Below, piece after piece: positions 21,847 to 32,538 of a DNA stretch of 64,000 bases. The stretch is taken from contig MCFE01000247.1 in assembly GCA_002104905.1 (NCBI GenBank), positions 50,986 to 114,985 of the forward strand, written 5' to 3'. The notes beneath the pieces were generated by a model that had not been told where the DNA came from, searched no databases, and saw nothing but the letters and a program-made list of their open reading frames with translations. The stretch comes from Basidiobolus meristosporus CBS 931.73 (taxonomy: Eukaryota; Basidiobolomycota; Basidiobolomycetes; Basidiobolales; Basidiobolaceae). Each line of letters opens with the position of its first letter. Positions within the stretch are counted from its first letter, which is position 1. The position numbers and the translations under genes are program-made.

Positions 21847-23278
21847 TGAAAACATTGGCGAGGGCTCTGTTTTGAGAAATTCGTTGGAGTCAATGAGGGG
21901 ACCATTGAAATGGGCCGGCGATTCAAATATCTCTGTATCACGCAAGCGTTGAATCGCCTTGAATTTCCGGACACACAGCAATGGCAGTAATTAGCCAGCT
22001 GAATCCCACCGTTTGTTCCTTTTTTCGTTCCCTTCAGCGCATCCTCTACCAAAACGGTGACACCGGTTTCAGATCCGGCTACACAAGCTTAACATCGCCT
22101 GCGAGACGAATATTTATGTTGAGCCAGAGCTGGATGCGGTCCACTTCACAGATAGGCCAGTCTTTTCTCACTTTTTCCAATCAGTTGTCTTGGAAAAATC
22201 CGGTTTCGGTCTTGAAAGTACAACTGAGTTTCCCAATTAGGCTACGGGGAAAGTGGGGAACTCATTTTAGGAAGAATTCGCACCGCAGACATGGTGGCAC
22301 TAGGTTAATCATATGATCCGATGTATGGCCAACACATGCGTGCTCTGGTATTTCGAGTGACGAATTGCAATCCTGTCGCCGTTTCCTAAGTAGGCAGAGA
22401 TCAATATTCGACTGAGCACTACGGGAGCGATGGTTCGACTTGAATGATTCAAACAGGAATGGAAACAACGGAGGTGGCGTGGTGGAAGCTTGGTGCTGCT
22501 CTGGTCGATATGGTCCAACCGTGGTTTGCAATGGCCAGGAGACACATGAGTTTTGTGAGCAGTGTCTTCGATCAGGCCTTGTGGAGAAATCCTGAATATT
22601 ACGCAAGCTGCGTTCCGGCAAAAGTCCGACAGTATATTTGGTGATGTTGATCAGTAGATGTGGTCTAGTTCTGAGGTAACCAGTCAGTCAGCTGGTATCT
22701 TTTCCCATGCACTCATCACCTTTATGCTTTGTTTAAGCTATTCAATTTCTAATCATGGGTTGCTCGTTATGGAGGTGGTTTTCGACTCCGTACATTCTGT
22801 CATGTGTCTTCAGGGAAGGCCAATAGCCTTTCCATGAATGATGGAGCGATGCTAGACACCGGATAAATGCGGATTCACGTGTGAAAGAACCATGTTATCC
22901 ATAGAGCAGAACTGCACTATTGCCAATATCTTTGTTCATCGAATATGGCAGGTGTGCGACCTTGGTAACACCCACGATAGATGGACCAGTCATCAAAATC
23001 GGAGAATGGCAATTAATAAGGCAAAAGACTCTGGGGACATGTTCCTCTACAAATGGTTCACCCGGCAGTTTGTTATTCATTCAGTGTACAGGTGATCATG
23101 ATTGACCTCATTGCAAGAATCTGACTCATCCTCGATAATCGCCCAGAGCTTGTTTACAACCTGTCCCGGCGAAATGCTACCACCTGATGAACATTAATCT
23201 TCATCCCCAACTATGATGCTGACGATGATGCGTACAGTTTATTACAGTGGAGATATGAAATACGTGCACAGTGGTTGG
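21847..23278. other. Intergenic, no supported gene
   Basis: About 1.4 kb. Open frames on both strands (for example 22262-22621 minus, 22444-22644 plus) overlap each other and show no domain, signal peptide or membrane segment that I can defend. Confidence 0.4.
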
Positions 23279-24595
23279 CTACAGTATGATGTCAATAGGA
23301 TCCTTTCTTCCAAAATACACCTCATGCAATCTTAGCGCGTACTTGGAGAAGGTGGATCTTGGCGTGCCCACAAAGAAGTAGCCCCGCGAAGCAACCACCG
23401 AGTCCACCATGGGTATGAGGTGTGGCGTGAGGGAAATCGAGTCCTCCGGGTTTCGCTCGTCGTAGAGAGAAGCCGTCTCACTCTTGAAATCCGAGTACAC
23501 GAAGGTGCACGGGAACTCCTTGAACAACGGGGAGAGTGCGTCCTCCTCCCTGGGATTCTTCAGATCAGTCGCCAGGTAGATGACGGGTGAACGCAGCCGG
23601 GATCTCGTCAAGCAGGATTCCAGTGAGTGCGACTGACCCATTTCGAACCTGCTTCCTGAGACCCCCATGGCCTGCTGGTCCTCCCGGGTACGAAGCATCT
23701 GTTTGATTTCGTCCAGTATGATCATCAGGTTCTTGCCTAGATCTTCGGCGAAGTAAAAGTCAGAGGCACGGAGGTGGATCCCGTAGTAGTTTTCCGATCC
23801 CCCTAGTTTGGCGGAAATCCTTTTGGAGATGGTGTGTACTACTGGAGAGTCGTAAACTAGTTTTCGGCGTAACTGCTGGAAATATGCTGTGTTTTCCGGT
23901 ATATCCGTTTGAATCCGCCAGCTGGAGAAGAGCGAGCCGAAGAAGATCAGTTTCTGAGGGATGTCGGCCAGCTCGCTTACTAGGATCGCTCTGCTGAACT
24001 GGTTCAGGGCGAATGTACTGTTAAAGCGGTCGACGATGGTGTAGTTGTATAGTGTGGTATCCTTTACGTAGTGGATGTCCTCCGCATCGATGCCGTAATT
24101 GGCGAGCTCGTTGCTGGCAAATTCGGTCTGCTGCTGGAATTTTATCTTCCCTCTGAACGCGTCCATATCAAAGAAGTATCTCCAGGGCAACTTCGTCCAC
24201 GTCTCGTAGCCAGCGCATTCGAGCGGCAACTCTTTCAGTTTATAGTTCTTGCAGTGCCCCAAAGAGCGTTTACTTTTTCCCGAGAGCCAATTATGCAAAC
24301 TGTTAAATGTGCGCCAGGGAATTGGCGGGCCTAACAGAGCCGGTGGAAGTAGGACTGTTCTATTAAGCAACTTGGCCAAAAATAAAGCATTCTCCAGTTC
24401 TATTCGCTGGTTGTGGAAGCCACTGTGAGGAAGATAGGTGAGGTACTTTTCTGAGGTGCTAAACTCTGGTTGGAATTTCAAGGGGATTTCTTGACTCTCC
24501 CATATGGTGGAGAACAAGTAGTACGCGCAAAGTAGCCACAGGAGAAAGAGAAGTAGGATGAACCCTTGACGGTAATACTTCACCATAGGTTGCAC
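23279..24595 (-). CDS. O-fucosyltransferase-like glycosyltransferase, type II membrane protein
   Basis: Single-exon, 438 aa. A short cytoplasmic N-terminus (or MVKYYRQ if the fourth codon is the start) is followed by a membrane anchor at about residues 11-30 (FILLLFLLWLLCAYYLF). The lumenal part has the motif YLTYLPHSGFHNQRIELENA, the GDP-fucose O-fucosyltransferase-like nucleotide-binding opening. It also has GIHLRASDF (the HLR arginine motif), VIYLATDLKNPRE and VASRGYFFVGTPRSTFSKYA (acceptor/fold motif near the C-terminus). Likely a Golgi glycosyltransferase; donor and acceptor cannot be read from sequence. A paralog lies at 33835-35208. Confidence 0.75.
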   Translation of the reverse strand: MQPMVKYYRQGFILLLFLLWLLCAYYLFSTIWESQEIPLKFQPEFSTSEKYLTYLPHSGFHNQRIELENALFLAKLLNRTVLLPPALLGPPIPWRTFNSLHNWLSGKSKRSLGHCKNYKLKELPLECAGYETWTKLPWRYFFDMDAFRGKIKFQQQTEFASNELANYGIDAEDIHYVKDTTLYNYTIVDRFNSTFALNQFSRAILVSELADIPQKLIFFGSLFSSWRIQTDIPENTAYFQQLRRKLVYDSPVVHTISKRISAKLGGSENYYGIHLRASDFYFAEDLGKNLMIILDEIKQMLRTREDQQAMGVSGSRFEMGQSHSLESCLTRSRLRSPVIYLATDLKNPREEDALSPLFKEFPCTFVYSDFKSETASLYDERNPEDSISLTPHLIPMVDSVVASRGYFFVGTPRSTFSKYALRLHEVYFGRKDPIDIIL

Positions 24596-25036
24596 AGGTC
24601 GTTGAGGCGGTGATAGCGCGAGTTGTCGAGTGATATCTTCATTCCGATGTAGCGTTTTGTAGCGTCCTTTCGACGCTCAACTTTCAGGAGCACTCTATCA
24701 TTTAGGGGGTTCGCAGCATATGGGTGCTCGAGGAGAATTACCAGCTAAAAATAGCTGGATTAGTATCTCGGATATTTTGACCCTATACGAGTAGACAGTA
24801 GGCAAATATCCGTCACATCCATGCATGATCAAGATTTAGCCAGAACCGTGTACTGGGATGCGGCATTGATAGTGGAATACAAGGTTCGGGAACAGTTCAT
24901 TGCCTGTTGGCTCACCTCTGATGCAACAGGATTTGATAGGATCAAAACCAATCTCGGTGCAAGTTTGGACTCAGCTGTACAAAACTCTTGATTACTTCAT
25001 CACCATTTCTTTTGTACGTTCACACGCAACATAGTA
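24596..25036. other. Divergent intergenic region
   Basis: 440 bp between the O-fucosyltransferase-like gene and the CCDC47-like gene, transcribed away from each other. Presumably holds both promoters; no obvious TATA box on either side. Confidence 0.4.
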
Positions 25037-26683
25037 ATGAGCCTCTCACGAAAGTTGTTAACTCTGTTTATCTGCCTGGCTTTGTTGTCGCTCAGCTTTG
25101 TCTCAGCTGGTAAGTCATACCGACAATTTTATCTTGCAACTCAGAGCTAATCAAACTCCTCGGTGCGTGAGTAGATGCGGAGACTCAAGAGCCTGCAACC
25201 ATTGAAGAGCCTGTCGTATCTAAAGGTATTGTTCTTTCCCATTCAAGGAGCCACCAACAGATCGAACTGATTTCTCGCGTTTAGCCCTTCCCAAGCCTCT
25301 CCAGCTATCCGATTTCTACGTCGAGTTCATCTTCATCACTGGCATCGCCGGTTACTTCCTGCAATATTTCCGCGGAAAAACCACCAATGAGCAACTAGCC
25401 AAAAAATGGTAGGTGTTTCCAACTGTTTCCTCGAAGGAAGTCATCTCAACTTTTCGTATGCAGGTTGGATACCTATCTCCCCATTTTCCGGGAGAACTTT
25501 GCTCATCTTGGAAATGAAAAAGGCCACTTTCTTATGAAGGATGGTCCAGCAGACTACATGTTCTACGCTACTGGTAGAGCTCATTGCCGCTATGTCATGG
25601 GGACTATGAAGGTATGTAGTAGGGTGTGGAATCGATCTCTGAAGAACATGAACGTTGACATTTCCATTTTCCTTCAGCTTCTTCCCAGACACGATGTTAT
25701 AGGGATGATGTTTAACTTGTACACGCAAAGCGTCGATCTTATCGTATGTATAGTTTCCCCGAATCAGAAAGGGCTCTGTTTAACTCAACCATCCCAACTA
25801 GACCATGGTCATCCAAATGAACGAGGGTGAATACGACGACTTCTTCTTCTCCATTCTCCCCAAAAAGAAAGCGCACATTCTTCGCAAAGACAGATATGAC
25901 ATCGTGAGTCTCGGGGATTTATTTCTTCTACTTCAGTGCGACTAATCTAAACCGCAATAGAACACCTTCGGTAGACAAGTCAACCAAACCAAACTCCCTA
26001 ACTCCTTCTGCATTTTTACCGAGCACTCCGAAGTCACCGATCTTATCGTCTGCGATGAGGTCGTTAAAGTTCTTGAAGAATGTGAAGAATTCGTAGAGGA
26101 GATCTGTTTCTCGGATCAACCATCAACGCAGCCTACCAGGTAATGAGTAGCATCGGCAGGTTCTCATGTGTCCTACAATACTTACGTGACCGATGGATGT
26201 TTAGTGTCGAAGAGAAATCCCCCAAGACCATTTCTATCTCATTCCGCCTTCCTCCCGCCGCAGAGTTGCACAAGGTTTCTCAACTACATGAGCTTGCTAT
26301 GTATCTAGTCGATTACATCTCCGACCGGGCTAAGTTTAGTCGCGAGGTAAGCAGCGCAATATTGTGGCCCTCGGAAGCACACCGTATTGATTAACTGTGC
26401 ATTAGTGCAAGAACAAGTTGAAGAAAACCCGTGAGGAGGCAATGAAGGTCATCTTGAAGAGCACTGCTCAAGAACGCGAAGAGGCCCTTCAACAACGCAA
26501 GGCCGAAGAGCGTCGCAAGAAGCAGGCCGAGGCTAGCAAGTTGTCCCCCGAAGCCCAGCGCAAGGTAAGTCCACCCCACCATCGCTCGACACTGTGCCGT
26601 ACATAACCATTTTTCTTGCATAGCTTGAGGAGAAGCAAAAGAAGAAAGAATCGCGCAAAAAGAGGTCAACCATTAGAATGTAA
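25037..26683 (+). CDS. CCDC47-like ER membrane protein (PAT complex subunit)
   Basis: Ten exons: 25037-25109, 25175-25225, 25285-25408, 25464-25611, 25678-25743, 25802-25903, 25961-26139, 26205-26346, 26406-26564 and 26624-26683; 367 aa. It has a signal peptide (SRKLLTLFICLALLSLSFVSA), a short acidic lumenal stretch, and a membrane segment in exon 3 (FYVEFIFITGIAGYFLQYF). A cytosolic DUF1682/CCDC47 domain follows (AKKWLDTYLPIFRENF...). The tail is highly charged and lysine/glutamate-rich (QEREEALQQRKAEERRKKQAEA) and ends RKKRSTIRM. CCDC47 works with Asterix as an intramembrane chaperone for multipass proteins at the ER translocon and binds ribosomes; the basic tail fits that. Shorter than the human protein (about 480 aa), mainly in the lumenal part. 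Confidence 0.85.
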
Positions 26684-27052
26684 TTGGCCCTGTTACAACA
26701 TGAGGACAATAAAGGTTTTTTTATTCATCAAACCGGCCTCGGTAGATCTATAAGATCCCCAGGTGTGTGTATCATTTACAGTAGCCAACAATAAAATATA
26801 GGAAAAAGGAATCAATGTGCGGGGACACTTGCAAAATATACAGAATGATATTTCAGAAATTGTGCGGTTTGTGAGTTAGAGGGTGTCCATATCTAAATGC
26901 CAAGCTTGGGGTTAGTTGGTGCGAGGGAATGTCATATATATATCATGGGTTAGCAACCTTCGTCTTTCAGCACCCCTGGGGTCTCGGGCAGCTCACCAAT
27001 CTCAGTTAATGGGCTATCGACTAACAGCCTCGGGTTAGTAACTGCGATATTG
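26684..27052. other. Convergent intergenic region
   Basis: 369 bp between the convergent CCDC47-like and THOC7-like genes. An AATAAA-type signal (gacaataaaggtt, about 26706) follows the CCDC47 stop codon. Nothing else seen. Confidence 0.45.
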
Positions 27053-28336
27053 TCAACGAATACTGGTTAAAATACCGGCTGAGATTGGCTTTTCTTCATA
27101 AACATCCATAGGATCATCCTCGCTGATCATCCCCTCTTCTTCGGGCTCGGCATTTGAAGCCTGATTTTGGCCCTCAGCACCGGACTCACTTGAACTCGAG
27201 CTTGGCGACTGTGGAATTGGTGAAGGAAGCGGGGTGTATTTATGCTCCTCATCTCCGGGGTTGGCATCATCCGCAGACGCTTTCTCGACGACAATCAAGG
27301 GTTTATTCTCAGCCTTGAGTTCGGCCTGTCTATTGGTATTGTCGTCAGGCTTATCCGACCCATCGGGGGTATTCACATCCATGGACTCGATCAAATCGTC
27401 AGGCTCAGCGTCGGAGTCGAAAACCTTTGGCTCCTCAGGCTTATTCTCCGCAACCTCTTTCTCTTCCTTGAGTGCACGTTGCATGTTACCTATAGCATCT
27501 AGGATAAGGCGGAACTGTTCCTGGCGTAATTCCATGGATCTTGTGTGGCTGACATTCTCTGCCTCCAGGATGGCGATATCGCTTTTTAGCTTCTGGATAT
27601 CCCTAAAGCCTAAGTTAGCTCTGTTTCTGACCATTCGTAACGAGGACCGCATACCTCAAGGAGTCTTCTCGATTTGGATGTTGTCTAATCTCCTTGGTCA
27701 GTTTGTCATATTCAATCTTATTGTTCAGCTCCACCTGTGCTTCTTTGAGCTGCTTTCTCAGGACTTGTATGGCATCTTGGGTAGCTTCGATATCTCTCTC
27801 TAGCGAACAGTCGCTTGTTTAGTTTTTGTACTGATTTGAACCAAAAAGTCGGAAACTCCTCAATGTACCTATGGTGTCGGAATCTTGAGCAAAATGCTTC
27901 ACTTGTACTTCACTCATATCCTGGATGAACTGATTCCGAAGCATAGTTTGCTCATACTGGGCAAATTCCGCCACAACAAGTGGCAGCTGTTGTTCACTAG
28001 ACGAAAATAAATGTTGGAGAAGAGCCTTTGAAGAAAGACTGGTTGAGATTGCCAAACCAGATCGGGCCATGTACCCAAGACACTTACGCTTCAGCTATAG
28101 AAACTGTTTTCAGGGAGTTCGACCAGGTCAGGAAACGTTTCAGACACCGTTTTAAAGGTCTTTCATCGACAGAAAGACGATTGCGTATAATCGTATCTAA
28201 AGTGGCATAGAGTCGTAACGTGTTAATTAGAAATCGATCGGTAAAAAACCATCGTATGATCGAGACGTGTCGGGGGGCTCGAACTCGTCAACAAAATGGT
28301 TCGGAAAGGTTTTTTTGACCACCAACCGTCGTCCAT
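27053..28336 (-). CDS. THO complex subunit 7 (THOC7-like)
   Basis: Five exons: 28327-28336, 28088-28196, 27869-27996, 27655-27799 and 27053-27602; 313 aa. The first exon is only 10 nt (MDD plus one base) and joins to DTIIRNRLSVDERPLKR, matching the THOC7 N-terminus (family pattern D-E/T-IIRKRL). The central coiled coil carries KIEYDKLTKEIRQHPNRED, the hallmark EYD-L-K-I-HP-R segment, followed by SMELRQEQFRLILDAI. THOC7 is part of the THO/TREX complex that couples transcription to mRNA export in the nucleus. Unlike animal THOC7 (about 204 aa) it has a C-terminal acidic, Pro/Ser-rich extension of roughly 100 residues that looks disordered. Confidence 0.85.
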
Positions 28337-28548
28337 ATCGCGCTTCTCAGTAGGTTCGTCCGCTCGTACGAGTAACGAGGCAAGAGTTACTAAATTTCCA
28401 GCTAATGTATTTATCTCTTATACATGTATAATACAGATTTGGGAAATCCAAATTTTCTAGGTAGTCGATGGACACCGATTTCTTCCGACTTTGAAAAAAT
28501 TGATTACATTTATATGTGGATTAACAGCGAGAACGATTTGAGCGTGTC
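28337..28548. other. Divergent promoter region between THOC7-like and COQ10-like genes
   Basis: Only 212 bp separate the two divergent start codons, so the two genes probably share a bidirectional promoter. No clear element was identified. Confidence 0.4.
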
Positions 28549-29347
28549 ATGTCTTTACGGTTTGGTGGCTCACTATTAACACGGCTGCCAAAGAGCTGCA
28601 GCGTCAGTATCCAGCAGGGCCAGCGACGAAGCTTTTTTGGCCTTCCATCAGCCTTAAATGAACTTGCGAAATCCCTCTCTTCCAAGGAGTACCAGGAGCA
28701 GAGGGTCCTTGGGTAGGTTTCTTCACAAATATTCGCATAAAAGCGTGTGCGAAGAAGGAGGTTATTGATGTCCACCCCAACGAGTAGATATTCGCCACAG
28801 CAGCTATACGAGGTCGTATCCAATGTTGACGACTACAAGAAGTTTTTGCCCTGGTGTTCAGATTCCAGGGTGCTTGTCTCCAGGCCACCAAGCGCACCTC
28901 TTGGTGGGAGGAAAGTGATGCAAGCAGAGCTGGTAGTAGGCTTCCAAGCGTTCAACGAACGCTATACTTCTGAAGTGACTTGCGACAATCCGACTCAAGT
29001 TAGAGTAAGTACTCCACAAATGCAACCGCCACCGCTCCGTACCATTGATTGAGATAATTCCCGACTAGGCTGTAGCGTCCAATTCATTGCTGTTCAATCA
29101 CCTGGAGAATCGATGGAGATTCACGCCAATCCCCAACCCACACCAAGTCCCTGGTTCTCCACCTAAACAGCCACTTTGCCAGGTTGATTTCTATGTAAAC
29201 TTCGAATTCTCTTCGCCAATCCATGCACAGATTTCGAACCTGTTCTTCGATCAAGTAAGCAGCTTGATGATCAAGGCGTTTGTGGATCGTTGCCATCAGT
29301 TGTATGGCCCACCATCGCCTGTGCCTCGCTCTCTTCAGGGGAAATAG
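28549..29347 (+). CDS. COQ10: Coenzyme Q-binding protein COQ10 (START-like), mitochondrial
   Basis: Three exons: 28549-28712, 28788-29004 and 29069-29347; 219 aa. The N-terminus is rich in Arg, Ser and Leu without acidic residues until about residue 40 (MSLRFGGSLLTRLPKS), as expected of a mitochondrial presequence. The START/polyketide-cyclase fold begins RVLGYSPQQLYEVVSNVDDY with the diagnostic KKFLPWCSDSRV. It continues with VVGFQAFNERYTSEV, VASNSLLFNHLENRWRF and CQVDFYVNFEFSSPIH. COQ10 binds coenzyme Q in the inner membrane and is needed for its efficient synthesis and use in respiration. The acceptor at 28787 was chosen because it restores VLGYSP; other AGs put a stop in frame. Confidence 0.9.
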
Positions 29348-29692
29348 CTGCGTTAACCCTCACTCTATGCATATGTTGCCCCATCCTCATTGTATGCTAG
29401 CATTCAATACCTCACCCATGCATTCACTGACCACTCATTGTATTTCTCATTGTATGCATATCCTAGATACTAAGCACCATTCAGATAAACGATATTTTCC
29501 TCGGGGAATAAGTGGCTTTTATTGAGCGGTTTATGGAATTGTAGGTGGGTGGTTTAAATGTTTAAGGGTATTTATGATACAGTTAGATGTTGAAATGAAG
29601 AAATAAAGTTACATTGGGCTGGGATGATGCTGGTGATGATGAAAGGGTGAAGGTGCCTACTCAGCAAACAAGGCCACAAACCAAATTCCAGT
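29348..29692. other. Convergent intergenic region
   Basis: 345 bp between convergent genes. It contains a loose repetition of tgcat/cattgtat words (about 29365-29460) that looks like simple-sequence drift. No gene seen. Confidence 0.4.
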
Positions 29693-30388
29693 CTACCAAA
29701 CTCGGTAAGAATCTCTAAGGTATCGACGTGGGGGCGATTGATGAGGACTACCAAGCTTAAGTTCGCCCAGCCTCCATGCTGCTTCCTTCGACTGCTTTCC
29801 GCGAATCCCCGAGTAACGGCTGCTTGTGTCGGAGAATTCGGAGTCTATGGAGCTGTCCAATAGGTTCATGGTTGAGCTATTGTTTCTCTGTGGGCTGAGA
29901 GAGTACCCTTCCTCACCGTCCAAGAGTTCACCAAGCGGGCTACGAGGAGCCTCGGCCGACCTTCCCTGGTTGCCAAGGTTGGACCGTGCGGAGGGGATGT
30001 CTTCGAATCTGTAACAACTATTGTTCACTTCTTTTTCCAATCTTCTCTTCTTGGCTCTTCGAGACCTGACACAACATATAACCACACAGAGCAATACAAG
30101 CACCACCACCACCCCGCATACGATCGCCGCGAGGTAAAGTGGTGCGATGGTGAGGGAACCGATTGTAATGTCGTGTGCGTTGACTTCTTCGAAGAAGGAA
30201 TTTACATTGTTGGTCTCAGCGGGGCTAGAATTCGGAGTTGCTTTGTCTACCTCTCCGTCTCGTTTGTACAGCTCTTTATTCACTTGGCTAATATCATAAA
30301 CAAGCACGGGGGTGGATAAGACGGCACCTTGTGAGCATATGGCCAGCAATATGCTCGTAGGAATGGCCGACCAAAACTGACTTCTCAT
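29693..30388 (-). CDS. Predicted single-pass (type I) membrane protein
   Basis: 231 aa from the second in-frame ATG, which opens a good signal peptide (MRSQFWSAIPTSILLAICSQ). The upstream ATG at 30451 would add 21 residues. The extracellular part is short, with a KR dibasic site (ELYKRDGEVDK, possible Kex2 cleavage) and an Asn/Ser-rich segment. One transmembrane helix (LAAIVCGVVVVLVLLCVVICCV) is followed by a basic stop-transfer run RSRRAKKRRLEK and a Ser-rich cytoplasmic tail. The layout resembles fungal cell-surface sensor-like or Skg6-type proteins, but there is no domain that fixes a function. Confidence 0.65.
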   Translation of the reverse strand: MRSQFWSAIPTSILLAICSQGAVLSTPVLVYDISQVNKELYKRDGEVDKATPNSSPAETNNVNSFFEEVNAHDITIGSLTIAPLYLAAIVCGVVVVLVLLCVVICCVRSRRAKKRRLEKEVNNSCYRFEDIPSARSNLGNQGRSAEAPRSPLGELLDGEEGYSLSPQRNNSSTMNLLDSSIDSEFSDTSSRYSGIRGKQSKEAAWRLGELKLGSPHQSPPRRYLRDSYRVW

Positions 30389-30892
30389 AGGGTATGAACT
30401 CGAAATGGGTCGGAGTCGCAAGTATACGCAAAGTGGCAGTATTGACAACAACTGAGGAGAAGGTTGGAAAGAATATAAGGGAAAATATCCAGAGGCCTGG
30501 TAAAGGGTGTCGAGAGAAGCGAAACGAAACGATGGTTAGAGAATCGCTAGGCTGAATGAAAGGAAATGTGGGGCAAAGCTAATCAAAACGTGTGCTGTAA
30601 GTCAAAATGGGTATCAAATTGAGTGTAACAGGATTTCAATATAAATCATATTACTCTGATCAATTCAAGGCCTTTTCAATCTTTATTAGAGTGAATCCCA
30701 ACTGACTCGTAGCCTATGAGATACCCCATTCACATGGTACAAACACCGTTTTCAATGAGAATAAATTTTGTTTTCAGCCTTGGTACAGCACTGGTTAGTT
30801 GCTTTAATAAAATAATCATCTCCTAACGCAGTTTCGTATCAACATCAATTCCTACTTTAACTGGCTATATGACTGTCATTTCTAAGATATCC
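30389..30892. other. Intergenic, nothing recognised
   Basis: 5' flank of the membrane protein gene and 3' flank of the ZMAT5-like gene, both on the minus strand. No ORF or repeat of note. Confidence 0.4.
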
Positions 30893-31506
30893 CTACCCCC
30901 ACTCTTCCACATTGTGATATTGGTAGCCATGTAATGGTGGGGGTCTCAGCGAGGGGGGCAGGTTTTTCGGCAAGTCCTTGGGTACTGAATACTTGGCTGC
31001 GTTGGAGTTGCTTTTTCTCTCGGTACGGTTAAGTAAGGCGGCCAAGTCAGGATCTTGATGCGTCAGAAGATCAGTAACCAAGCCATCTAAATAGCTCTAC
31101 CTAGTCTACCTACGAGCGTATAGATCCTTCGGTACCCCGTACGGGAAATGGGAATATTTACAGCTTAGTCCGTACTCGCATCTCCCAATGCTCATGAATT
31201 TTCGGCAGGGCGGAGCATGAAGTTGCTCTTGGATCAAAGCGACTGGATCTGAAGGATCCCACACAAAGCAAATTCTTGTAAATATCTCCATCCAAATACA
31301 GCAAATAAGCTTGACAGTTACCACGGAAGGAGTCGTAATGCAACTTCACTTGGGCCTGATGTCCAGTGCTTTCGAGATGTTTCTTTCTGGAATCTAGATT
31401 ATCTGGGAATTGTCTATCGCAGAAATCGCAGTAAACTATCAACAGAGGATTAGAGGTTGTCCTACCCCTTGAATATCTAAAGAAGCCTATTACATTTCTT
31501 TACCAT
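30893..31506 (-). CDS. ZMAT5-like protein (U11/U12 snRNP 20 kDa, minor spliceosome)
   Basis: Four exons: 31494-31506, 31322-31435, 31114-31248 and 30893-31086; 151 aa. The 13-nt first exon plus exon 2 give MVKKFYCDFCDRQFPDN, matching the start of human ZMAT5. The first domain is a matrin/U1-C-type C2H2 zinc finger (FYCDFC...HLESTGH). It is followed by a CCCH zinc finger (PPCRKFMSIGRCEYGLSCKYSHF). This two-finger order is diagnostic of the U11/U12-20K protein of the minor (U12-dependent) spliceosome. The C-terminus is proline-rich (LPKNLPPSLRPPPLHGY). The donor at 31113 (GTAGGT) was preferred over one 4 nt downstream because only it keeps frame. Confidence 0.8.
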
Positions 31507-32538
31507 TTCCCAGCCACTTTATACGTTGAACTTGATACAGTCAACCAAGCCAGTGTTGAGAGAATAAATGAATTCATGGGTCATGTGACCGGTTGACAAG
31601 TGATTTCGATCCTGATTGGAAGGGTGGCATACAAACAGACAGGTACTAATGAATCACCATGCTGCTAATAGTGCTGATCAACCGGCCTACGAGTTATCCG
31701 TGGCTTTAAACTCCCTTATCCCTTTATTGAAAGATAGTACCAGGAATAATTGGGTCTCCTAGAAAGTTCATGCATGACCAGTTCGTCAGCAAGATTGCCA
31801 CTTGAAGAAGTCCTGGTTTGGACCACGCTTACCACAAACGAATATCAATGAATAGGAGCGTGGTGTCTCGGCTACCCCATGGACATGGAGCGCATCATTA
31901 CTGTCATGGACACCCCACAGGGGCACGGGTTGGTTTCCGATCGTGTGTTGCGTGTACCCAGGATCGACGACCAGACTCCTCTCGCTACCATGGCCTTTGT
32001 CGCCAGCGGAAACGGAGAGAGGAGGTAGAGAGAACCACCAATCGATCGGTAAGGCAGCGTGGGTGGGAGTTACTGATTTACCTGATATTTGGGCCGATGC
32101 GAGGCGTGGTGATGGCAGTGTGGAAGCTGAATCAGAAATAACTGGCCTCCAATGGTTCGTGCTGCCCCTTAAACATCACAACGCGATGTAAGCGCCACAC
32201 CAAAATACGAATCAATGCTCCATCCTCTCATGGTTTCGGATATCACTCATCCACCAGCCGATCCTGGCTCGTAAGATCAGTGTAGTGGGTCTCTTTATCC
32301 TGGGATGCTCGACTGATTGTCCACTTTACATCTTAGACTAACCATCAATTTATTTGGATAGCATGTCTCATACACTATGGGGGAAATTACTGGTCACTGG
32401 TGTGTGTATTTTGTTTAAATAGGCCGTCGTTTCCCAAGTCCCACCCGTACATGGTTATTGACTAGTCTGTACAATATTATTCATCGCACAACCACTCCCC
32501 CATTCATTCTTGTAGTATTGCTAGTTGATCCAAACGAG
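31507..32538. other. Divergent intergenic region, about 1 kb, no supported gene
   Basis: Lies between the ZMAT5-like and zinc-finger genes. Overlapping plus-strand open frames at 31818-32141 and 31943-32191 show no recognisable domain and are probably not coding. Confidence 0.4.

Noticed and set aside
29365-29460. Repeated tgcat/cattgtat words
   Set aside because: Irregular spacing and no conserved unit; low-complexity drift in a 3' flank.
31818-32191. Overlapping plus-strand open frames in the intergenic region
   Set aside because: Overlap in different frames, no recognisable motif, no plausible intron joining them.
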